From assembly GCF_050589845.1 (NCBI RefSeq), contig NZ_JBNGPA010000030.1, forward strand, positions 11,470 to 75,469: 64,000 nt of DNA. Direction: 5' to 3'. This document shows positions 8,416 to 16,400 of this stretch, piece by piece. The first letter of the stretch is position 1. Every line of letters begins with the position of its first letter. Under the pieces are notes generated by a model that saw nothing but the letters and a program-made list of their open reading frames with translations, did no database searches and had not been told where the DNA came from. Source of the DNA: Carboxylicivirga agarovorans (lineage in GTDB: Bacteria > Bacteroidota > Bacteroidia > Bacteroidales > Marinilabiliaceae). The position numbers were made by a program, and so were the translations under genes.

Positions 8416-9447
8416 ATGAAAGGAATAGCAGTCATATTAGTCACCATATTTTCACTACTGAGCATTGGTCAAAGAACCGAGGCACAGCAAGCAGGTAGCA
8501 ATACCTATGACTTTCTTAACCTGACTAATTCAGCAAGGGTTGGTGCACTTGGTGGCAATCAGGTTGGTATGCACATCAATGATGTGAGCCTGGTATTTCA
8601 TAATCCGGCTAATCTCTCACCTGAACTTCATCATTCACTAACGTTCAATTATGTTCCTTATGTGGCAGATATCAAGATGACTTATGCCGGTTACGCACAT
8701 ACTGTTGAAGGTACAGGAACATTCGGGGTAAGCATTCACGCCATCAATTACGGTAGCTTTGACCGCGCGGACGTGGATGGTACCTTAAACGGAACTTTTT
8801 CGGCCGCCGAATACGCCATCAACCTGAGTTACTCCAAAATGCTTTCGCCAAAGCTAAGAGCAGGTATTTCGGTAAAACCAATCATTTCAAACCTGGAACA
8901 GTATAACTCATTTGGTTTAGCTGCCGATCTGGGCGTACTTTATCACTCTGAAAACAAATTATTTTCTGCAGGCGTCACCCTAAAAAATATAGGATCACAA
9001 TTATCAACTTATAATGACACATACGAGTCGTTACCCACAGATTTACAAATAGGTATCAGCAAAAAACTGGCTCATGCCCCTTTCCGACTATCATTGACCG
9101 CACAAGACCTGTTTGACTGGAACATGAAATACGATGTACAGGATGGTAATGGAGATGATGTAACGGACGCAGGAAACGATGGAAACAGCCTGGATCAGAT
9201 CATGCGCCATATGATCTTCGGCGTTGAACTCGTTCCATCCGACAATTTTTATGTTGCAGTAGGCTACAACCACCGTCGCAGACAAGAATTAGGTATCAGT
9301 GAGAAAATGTCAACCACAGGGTTTTCATGGGGATTTGGTTTCAGGGTATATAAGTTCCATTTTGCCTATGGCTCAGCCCGCTACCATTTGGCAGGATCAT
9401 CCAACCATTTCAGCATCTCAACCAACCTCTCAAGCTTTGGACGCTAA
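8416..9447 (+). CDS. porQ: Type IX secretion system protein PorQ
   Basis: PorQ is an outer-membrane beta-barrel of the FadL-like fold in the type IX secretion system, thought to act with PorU, PorV and PorZ in the attachment complex. The 343-residue protein has a signal peptide (hydrophobic core about residues 4-17, likely cut near TEAQ). The mature start, NTYDFLNLTNSARVGALGGN, is the diagnostic PorQ/PorV opening, followed by a loop with FHNPANLSPE and alternating beta strands to a final aromatic strand. PorV is longer (about 390 residues), so PorQ is preferred. It stands alone with no other T9SS structural gene in view; a cargo-type sorting tail is found at 27616. Confidence 0.86.
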   Translation: MKGIAVILVTIFSLLSIGQRTEAQQAGSNTYDFLNLTNSARVGALGGNQVGMHINDVSLVFHNPANLSPELHHSLTFNYVPYVADIKMTYAGYAHTVEGTGTFGVSIHAINYGSFDRADVDGTLNGTFSAAEYAINLSYSKMLSPKLRAGISVKPIISNLEQYNSFGLAADLGVLYHSENKLFSAGVTLKNIGSQLSTYNDTYESLPTDLQIGISKKLAHAPFRLSLTAQDLFDWNMKYDVQDGNGDDVTDAGNDGNSLDQIMRHMIFGVELVPSDNFYVAVGYNHRRRQELGISEKMSTTGFSWGFGFRVYKFHFAYGSARYHLAGSSNHFSISTNLSSFGR

Positions 9448-9546
9448 AAAGCTCTATTTCAAGTTCATACGAAAACCTGAAAGCTGTTGATTATTTTATT
9501 TATATTTGCCACTTCTTAATTTTTATCACACACAGATTAAGGCGAT

Positions 9547-10032
9547 ATGGCGCGTTTTAAAATTGAAATTCCTGATTCAAAACTGGAATTTATACTTGAC
9601 CTTTTTAATAGCTTTTCATTCCTGAAGTATGAGGCAATTGACCCTGAACCCAATTGGCCCGAAACTGGCAACTCAAAGACTGAAGAACACAAACAAACAG
9701 AACAAGAGGCTGAATCTGACAGACTCGCTCATTTATCTGACCTCAGAAATACGATCGATAGCATTCAGCACACCAGGGAAAATCTGGCGGCTGAATCTCA
9801 ATCCATTCTATTTCGCTTCCCGCATGGAACCGAAATGGGTGCGATTAAAGTCAACAACTTACATGACCTGATCACAACCATTGAACACTATTACCGTGTC
9901 AACGCTAAAGACTTAAGTTTTAAAGCCAACAACAGCAGTGAAGGCTACGAAATGGATAAATACCAGGTTTTCATCTCTCTGGAAGATAACTCGGAGATAA
10001 GTGCAGGTTATTGCAACAAAAAATTAAAGTAA
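9547..10032 (+). CDS. Hypothetical protein, 161 residues
   Basis: I do not recognise a family with certainty. The N-terminal 35 residues (FKIEIPDSKLEFILDLFNSFSFLKYE) look like one beta strand and a helix, as in the short proteins often found in Bacteroidota antitoxin-like families, but no toxin gene is adjacent. A charged, Glu-rich linker (residues 36-70) leads to a second folded part (residues 80-161) with mixed strands and helices. There is no signal peptide or membrane helix, so it is probably cytoplasmic. A TATATTTG -7-like element at 9501-9508 lies 38 nt before the ATG. Composition matches its neighbours. Confidence 0.6.
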   Translation: MARFKIEIPDSKLEFILDLFNSFSFLKYEAIDPEPNWPETGNSKTEEHKQTEQEAESDRLAHLSDLRNTIDSIQHTRENLAAESQSILFRFPHGTEMGAIKVNNLHDLITTIEHYYRVNAKDLSFKANNSSEGYEMDKYQVFISLEDNSEISAGYCNKKLK

Positions 10033-10111
10033 GGTATTTCAACCTTAACGACTATCCTATACTTCTTAAATTCAACCCTTTCAGGGCAGAGTGTATATGA
10101 TACCAGTAACC

Positions 10112-10132
10112 ACCGGTAAAGCCCTTGATTAT
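10112..10132. repeat. Small intergenic hairpin
   Basis: AAGCCC and GGGCTT are separated by about 10 nt in the 239-bp gap between two convergent genes. A second hairpin, ATGACTAA (10221-10228) with TTAGTCAT (10240-10247), follows. Neither has a clear T-run. They may end transcription from the facing genes. Nothing else is seen in this gap. Confidence 0.4.
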
Positions 10133-10271
10133 TCGGGCTTAGTCCTTACAGGAAAGTCCTGCATACTGTCAAGACCATCGTTTTGAGTGGGTAAACTTAA
10201 CTTATGTTTGAACTCATCGAATGACTAAAAATGACTGTCTTAGTCATCCGTGAGTCAGTATTCCTGATTTC

Positions 10272-11549
10272 CTATTTTTTATTGTAAGGTGATATTAAGA
10301 TACGAAGTGACTGATCGCGTGAAAAATAGCTTTGTGCCCAATTCACAAAAATAAAAAAGCGGTTTTTGACACCCACTATAGCCATCAAATGAACGAATAA
10401 CCATAAAAACCAGGCAAAAACGCCTGAGAAGCGAAAACCGGGTAAATCGGCAACAGCCATGTTTCGTCCTATTGTAGCAAGGCTCCCCTTGTCGATGTAT
10501 TTAAAAGGTTTCCATGAACGTGATGTTTTTAAATTGCGGGCCAGGTTATTAGCCTGTTGAATGGCCACCTGAGCTACCTGTGGATGACCGTTGGGGTAGT
10601 GTTGATCTCCTTCTACCAGGCAGGCATCACCGATAGCAAAGATATTTTCATGCCCTTTCAAACGATTATACTCGTCGACACTCAATCGTTTTCCACGAGT
10701 ATATAGTTCTTCCTCAATCCCACTTGTTTGTCGCCCGCTAACACCAGCCGTCCATATCAGGTTTTTAGCATATAGAGTCGTTTCGTCGGATAAGCTCACT
10801 TTATCTCCATCATAATCTTCGATACGCGTATTGAGATAAACCTCAACGCCGAGCTTTTTTAAAAACTTCAAGGCTTTGGCGCCCGCATTATCAGACATAC
10901 CATTTAAGAGCCTTGGAGCGGCCTCATACAGCCTTATTTTCATTTTACCGAAGTCCAGCTCGGGATAATCCTTAGGCAGCACAAATCGCCTCATTTCGGC
11001 AATAGAGCCTGCCAGTTCCACACCAGTCGGTCCGCCTCCAACAATTACAATTGACATGAGCTTGGCGTGCTCGGTTTTATCTTCGGTCAAATTGGCCTTT
11101 TCAAAGGAAGACAAGATACGGTTGCGCAGGTTTATAGCTTCTGCAGTGCTTTTCATCGGAAGACTGTGCTTCTCCAGATTGGCCGAACCGAAATAGTTGG
11201 TATTAACACCATTGGCCAGCACCAGGTAGTCATAGTGCATTTCACCGGCTTCTGTTGTGATCATCTGATTTTGTGTATCAACAGAGGTTAGTGCGGTAGT
11301 TCTGAAATGCAGATTGCTGTGGAGCTGGAATATTTTACGTACGGGAAATGAAATTGAACTTGGTTCAATACCCGACGCTGCCACCTGGTAAAACAAAGGC
11401 TGAAACTGGTGAAAGTTTTGTTTGTCAATAACAACAACCTGGTAGGCTGATGCACTTAATTTACGGGCCAGTTTAAGTCCGGCAAAACCCGCACCGATAA
11501 TAACGACTCTTTTCTTATTGTTACGTGGTAAGTTAAAATTGTTCTCCAT
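10272..11549 (-). CDS. Type II NADH:quinone oxidoreductase (NDH-2)
   Basis: This is a single-subunit flavoprotein that oxidises NADH and reduces quinone at the inner face of the membrane without pumping protons. The first dinucleotide fold (FAD) is VVIIGAGFAGLKLARKL near the N-terminus, and the second (NADH) is IVIVGGGPTGVELAGSIAEM about 150 residues later. The motif IFAIGDACLVEG (FAD ribityl contact) precedes the quinone-site region VAQVAIQQANNLARN. The C-terminus is hydrophobic and aromatic (FAWFLWLFVHLMAIVG) as expected for membrane attachment. I chose the ATG at 11549 (425 residues) over the one at 11579 because it matches usual family length; neither has a good ribosome site. A TATGTTTG -7-like element lies upstream at 11681-11688. 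Confidence 0.88.
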   Translation of the reverse strand: MENNFNLPRNNKKRVVIIGAGFAGLKLARKLSASAYQVVVIDKQNFHQFQPLFYQVAASGIEPSSISFPVRKIFQLHSNLHFRTTALTSVDTQNQMITTEAGEMHYDYLVLANGVNTNYFGSANLEKHSLPMKSTAEAINLRNRILSSFEKANLTEDKTEHAKLMSIVIVGGGPTGVELAGSIAEMRRFVLPKDYPELDFGKMKIRLYEAAPRLLNGMSDNAGAKALKFLKKLGVEVYLNTRIEDYDGDKVSLSDETTLYAKNLIWTAGVSGRQTSGIEEELYTRGKRLSVDEYNRLKGHENIFAIGDACLVEGDQHYPNGHPQVAQVAIQQANNLARNLKTSRSWKPFKYIDKGSLATIGRNMAVADLPGFRFSGVFAWFLWLFVHLMAIVGVKNRFFIFVNWAQSYFSRDQSLRILISPYNKK

Positions 11550-11692
11550 GGTTAATCTAACGTTTCCATCAAAACACATGATGGAAAAGAAAGTTTAGTA
11601 ATATGAAGAAAAAAATCGTTAATTAATACAAAAGAGCGTATTTAGCATATCCTTACAAACTAAAACATATACTTTTAATACAAACATAAATC

Positions 11693-12181
11693 CTAAGCAG
11701 ATTCATGTATTTTAATTTTAAATGTAAAGTACTTTTGACAAACATAGCTATAACCAACTACCACAACGGTTGTCATTATTTTTGAAATGGTCGGATAGAA
11801 ACCCCATACCTCAACAAAAAACTTAAGCAATAAATAGTTAAGCACAATACTTCCAAAAACAGTTAAACCGTATCGAAACAGTTGAATTCTGCCGCGTAGG
11901 TTTGATTCGGTAAAGGTGATGTACTTGGAAAGCAGAAATCCACTGGTAAACGTAATGGGAAAGACAAAGGCAAAAGCTGCAATATGTGGGCTTATAGCCA
12001 CAATGCCAAGATCAACAATCTGCTTTTTGAGTATAAAATTATAAGTAACAAAATACAATAGAATATCAAAAGCTGTATTTGCACCACCGCAGGCTGCATA
12101 ATTATATGTTTGACGAGGCAAATACTTCTTAAAAAGAGGGTAAAACCAATCGAGTATTGTTAAAATCAAACGCCTTATCAT
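11693..12181 (-). CDS. GtrA-family membrane protein
   Basis: The 162-residue protein has four hydrophobic helices and the GtrA pattern: the first helix region carries YNYAACGGANTAFDILLYF, and the loop before the third helix has FLLSKYITFTES, close to the family's N-x-x-W/x-TF signature. The last residues YVCQKYFTFK mirror the same motif at the C-terminus. GtrA proteins are thought to help flip or transfer lipid-linked sugars in surface polysaccharide pathways. The nearest glycan genes are 17 kb away, so its partner is unknown. It could be transcribed with NDH-2 downstream, but a -7-like element lies between them. Confidence 0.82.
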   Translation of the reverse strand: MIRRLILTILDWFYPLFKKYLPRQTYNYAACGGANTAFDILLYFVTYNFILKKQIVDLGIVAISPHIAAFAFVFPITFTSGFLLSKYITFTESNLRGRIQLFRYGLTVFGSIVLNYLLLKFFVEVWGFYPTISKIMTTVVVVGYSYVCQKYFTFKIKIHESA

Positions 12182-12311
12182 AAATCAGTAAAATCTATTT
12201 ACAGGCAAAGCTAGTATAATTATGGTTTATGAAAGATATTCAAGATGAAAATTCAAAAACAGTATAAGTAAGAATATGCTATGCAATAAAAATTGGCAGT
12301 CCCATGCAGTT

Positions 12312-12464
12312 TTATAGAACACCAAGGACCAGCCACGTCAATACAATGGTAACAACAATGAACAAGGCTATATCTTTTAGTCGCTCCATAATAGCACCCA
12401 TCATTACACGTTGTTTGGCATCATCGGCATAGCTGTATTCTGTTTCTTTTCTTCGTTTTGACAT
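12312..12464 (-). CDS. Small membrane protein, 50 residues
   Basis: ATG 12464 to TAA 12312 encodes 50 residues: a charged N-terminus (MSKRRKETEYSYADDAKQR), a linking helix and one C-terminal hydrophobic segment (IALFIVVTIVLTWLVLGVL). It lies 26 nt after the stop of the PH-domain gene on the same strand, so the two are likely one transcript. No family is recognised. The positive-inside arrangement suggests a tail-anchored or single-pass inner-membrane peptide. Confidence 0.55.
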   Translation of the reverse strand: MSKRRKETEYSYADDAKQRVMMGAIMERLKDIALFIVVTIVLTWLVLGVL

Positions 12465-12490
12465 TGCTGGTTATCTTAGGGTTTGATTGA

Positions 12491-12868
12491 TTAGTCTAAT
12501 ATATGCTGACTCAATAAAAGGTATACATCATTGATATTTGTTTTCTTACTGAATTCCTTTACAATGGGATCATTACTACCTGTTAACCATATTTTCAGCT
12601 CCGCATCCAGATCTAAAAAACCGGTGCTTTCCTTGCTAAAACGAGTGATCGATTTATAGGGTATACTTTGGTAGTCCACTTTTTTTCCGGTTACCCCTTG
12701 CTTGTCCACCAATATTAAACGCTTATTGGTAAATACCCATATGTCGCGAATCACCTTAAAGGCCTTTTGAAGGTGTTCTCCTTCCACCAAAACAGGCTGA
12801 AACTCCTCTGTCAGTTTCTCTATGGATATTTCACCCGCATGTCCAAGAAGTCCGCTTATTAAACCCAT
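12491..12868 (-). CDS. Bacterial PH-domain protein (bPH_1 family)
   Basis: The 125-residue protein matches the small cytoplasmic bPH_1 (PF08000, former DUF1696) family: an N-terminal amphipathic helix, then alternating strands including AFKVIRDIWVFTNKRLILVDKQG and IPYKSITRFSKESTG, ending in a helix. These proteins fold like pleckstrin-homology domains and can form rings; their cellular role is not established. There is no signal peptide. It precedes a 50-residue membrane peptide by 26 nt, which may be its membrane partner (inference). Confidence 0.82.
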   Translation of the reverse strand: MGLISGLLGHAGEISIEKLTEEFQPVLVEGEHLQKAFKVIRDIWVFTNKRLILVDKQGVTGKKVDYQSIPYKSITRFSKESTGFLDLDAELKIWLTGSNDPIVKEFSKKTNINDVYLLLSQHILD

Positions 12869-13398
12869 GGTAATGTTCTATTTGCATTTAAAAATAATAG
12901 TTATCTGCAACAGAACGATAAATGGTTCAATTCTGTTGATGAATGAAATAAAAACTGTGATAAATGGACAGAAATCGATGACTAATAGTAAATAAACGCA
13001 AGTGAGCGTTTTTAAGATGAGGAATTGTTAATTTGGATAAATGTCAATCTATCCAATTGTGTAAATGACGAATCGAGGTCTATAAACTGCCCGACTAATC
13101 AACTTTTAAACTCATTACAGCCGGCATTAGAAGTCATTACCATGACATGGTATGCTTGTGTACCAGGTCGTGCTAATTTATATGAACATGGTAACCACAG
13201 GTGATGACCCGTGCGGTTAATGGTATTAAGTTAAGGCTTTGACACCATGATTTGGGGCAACACTTAGTCTGATACCTGATCAACTACTTTACACTGATAA
13301 ACCTGTAAACCCCTAAACTTTTAAACTTCTAAACTATAATTTAAACGATAGCAACTAACTTATCAATCCGCTTAATACCTTAATCATCATTAGTCACA
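12869..13398. other. Gene-free intergenic stretch
   Basis: No credible coding frame is seen in these 530 bp between two minus-strand genes. A small hairpin, AAACGC (12994-12999) with GCGTTT (13006-13011) followed by T's, may be a weak terminator on the plus strand. The rest is AT-rich with short imperfect palindromes, e.g. around ACCATGACATGGT near 13140. No recognisable RNA gene was found. Confidence 0.5.
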
Positions 13399-13436
13399 AA
13401 AAAAAGCCCTTCAAGCATAACACTTAAAGGGCTTTA
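13399..13436 (-). terminator. Intrinsic terminator of the alpha-2-macroglobulin gene
   Basis: On the minus strand, AAAGCCCTTTAAG pairs with CTTGAAGGGCTTT and runs into a stretch of T's, about 20 nt after the stop at 13457. Confidence 0.85.
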
Positions 13437-13456
13437 TCAGAATTCTACTAAATACC

Positions 13457-16400
13457 TTATTCGCCAGTCTTAACAACATTTACCCATTGCCCGGGTTGTC
13501 GGGCTGACACGGAGCTGTTATACATCGCTTCACAGCTTGTTGCCGGCATATAATATCTTCCGATATAACTGGCATTTAACAATACCACAAACTTTTTATG
13601 CTTTCCTCTTTGAAGGTCAAAATATGAGTAGACACGGTCATCTCTGTAATCACGGTAATCAGGCACATTCAATTCGTGTGCTGATTCAATATCTTCCATG
13701 CGTGTATTACGTATCTCCCACCCTGAAGGGAAAATTTGTGTCAGTGCCAGGTTCTCGACGTTGCCAAAATTTCCTGGGTTCTTTACAGTTACGATCGCCA
13801 TAAAATCAGTTCCTTGTTCCAACTGACTTACATCGAGTCGTTTTCCATTCAATGACTGATATTCAACATTTAACTGCAGATTAGAGGCTTTAACGGTCTT
13901 ATCATCTTCGGCCGGAATACCATCCATGATCACGCGCGCAAAAAGCATGCCTCCCGAGGTGTTTTTAATAGTCACTGATCCCTTGATATCTTCTGTACCT
14001 AATTGTTGCTGATATAAGGCCAGTTGTGAACTTACTTTCTTGCTTTGTCCATTGGCCTCCCATTCAAACTTAAATTCTTTGTTTACTCCTGAATCTCCGA
14101 TAAATTTCGAAACAGCCAACAAACAATAAGCTGTAGTCTGAGTGCTCATCCAGCGTTGCCCTGATAGTGATTCTGAGAGTTTCTGAAGTAATTCTCCTGC
14201 CTCATTCTTCTTGTTCATTAGTACCAATGTTTCAAGAATCATCGCTAAATCACGTTCCTCAGAACCATAGGTGTAACTATTATCTCGTTGGTTAACAACA
14301 CTCATTGTTGTTGTATTAATGAGCTCATTGGCTACCTGAGCATGCCCGGCTAATGCGTAAGCAGCTGCCAGTCGCCAGGCACTTTGATTGGATAGTCCAC
14401 TTTGATTGCGCATGCGGTTCATTGCGCTTAACTCAGGTTCGCCTGCAAGGGCCAGGGTGTATAAACGATAGGCCTGTGCAAGGTCACGGCCACGATAGGT
14501 GCTGTTTCGGCGCCATTGCCGTGCTTTTCTCTTCTGGTATTTTATCCATTTATTTTTAAACCCAACAGGCAGATTATATCCTTTTCTTTCGGCCTCCAAC
14601 ATAAAATGACCAGCGTAGGTAGTGCCCCAATCCGATGATTCGTAAGAACCCGGCCAATATCCCAGTCCCCCATCGTTTTGAATAAATCCAGCCAGGCGAT
14701 TAATGGCCGCCTTCACGTTTTCAGTCGCTTTAGCGGCTGTTACTTCTCCGTTTTCAATCACATCAGACAAGTACAACTGAGGGAAAGCGGCCGAAGTCGT
14801 TTGTTCCACACATCCATGAGGATAACGCAATAAATATTTAAGGCGGCGTCCGAAATCAAATGGAGGAAGAGCAGACACCTCAAACGTCGCTTTATTTGTT
14901 CCTGCCATACCAGGCAAGTGGTATGTTATTGTTTGACTGGTTCCGGCATCAATGGTAATACTTTGAACTGTTGTAATTGGCGGATTAGGATTTCGCACCT
15001 CTATTTCAATCTCATCAAGGGCTTCTTCACCTCCCGATGTAGCCAGCACTTTAACTTTGCCAATGCCCATTATAGGATTAACCTTAAGTTTAAAAGTAGC
15101 TATCTGCTCGCCGGTTTGATTGAAACTCAGATGCTGTTCCGCCGCACCCTGGATGCTAATCAGCTCATTACTTTCTACCTTGACTTTCACATTTTTGACG
15201 CCTTCTTTCATTGCAAAAACAGTAACAGGCAGATCGACTGTTTCATTGGGTCCTAATACACGCGGCAAAGTTGCCAACACCATCAAAGGATTGCGTACAG
15301 GTGTTGTTTCTTCAGCCTCGCCATAAGCATTGTCGGAAGAAGCCACTACCATTGTGCGAACAGAACCTACGTAACGTGGCATCTTAAAGGTATGTGTTTC
15401 TGTATCTCCTTTATCAAGCTTAAATGGTCCGAAGAATTTCACCATCGGCTTAAAGCGATTGGCCTTTTTACCGCCTTTCTTACCACCTGCTTCTCCATCA
15501 CCACCAATACTGAAGATCTGCTCTATTTTGCCTCCGTAAGCACCAATAACCTCATCATACATATCCCAGGTTTTAACACCCAATGCTTCGCGTGCATAAA
15601 AGTGATTCCATGGCACAGGTGTTTTAAAACGCGTCAGGTCCAGCAAACCATCTTCAACAATGGCCAGAGTATATGTCATAGGTCGACCATCGCGTTCACT
15701 CACTTTGATGCTCACTTCTTTTTCCGGACGTAATTCAGATGGCATCCGGATCTCAGGGTAAAGATGTGTTTCCGGATCTTCAGCCATCAAAGGAATAACC
15801 CCATACATACGTATTGGTAAATTATTAACAGTTTGCGCGTGAGACTGAAGCAAGGTCAAATGCACATAGGCATTGGGGGTCATATCGGGCGTAACCTCGA
15901 AGCTAAACTGATTTTCTCCCTTAACAGGCTGTACCCACCAGCTTTTAAGGACCTTATTTCCATTCTCTATACTCACCAATACACGTCCCTGACCAGAAGC
16001 CGGGAAACTAATGGTAGCCTGCTCACCGACCTTATATTTTTCTTTATCAGCACTAAATGCCAGCATACTTGCTGAACCAGGATCATTTCCCCTGCTATTT
16101 CCTGCCCATCCCGGCCAATCGACATAAACCGTTTGTCCGCAGGCATGTCCATTCTTTTCATCAACCACCCTGATCAGGTAACGTCCCCACTCGGGGTATT
16201 TGACCTTAAAATCAAACTGTCCTTCGCCATTGCTTGTATGCACCTTGCCGCTGGCAATAAGATTTTGATGGCGTGTACCAACATAACTGGCCAGGTCATC
16301 GGCGGATGATTCCCACCACCAGCGCCAACTGACTTTATAGATATAGTATGACAGGTTTCGCACAGACATGGGTTCACCCTCTGGTGTCAGCGAAACAACC

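Noticed and set aside
10105..13205. Possible shared repeat GTAACCAC-x-GGT near 10107 and 13183
   Set aside because: Only about 12 matching bases, no further similarity on either side; consistent with chance.
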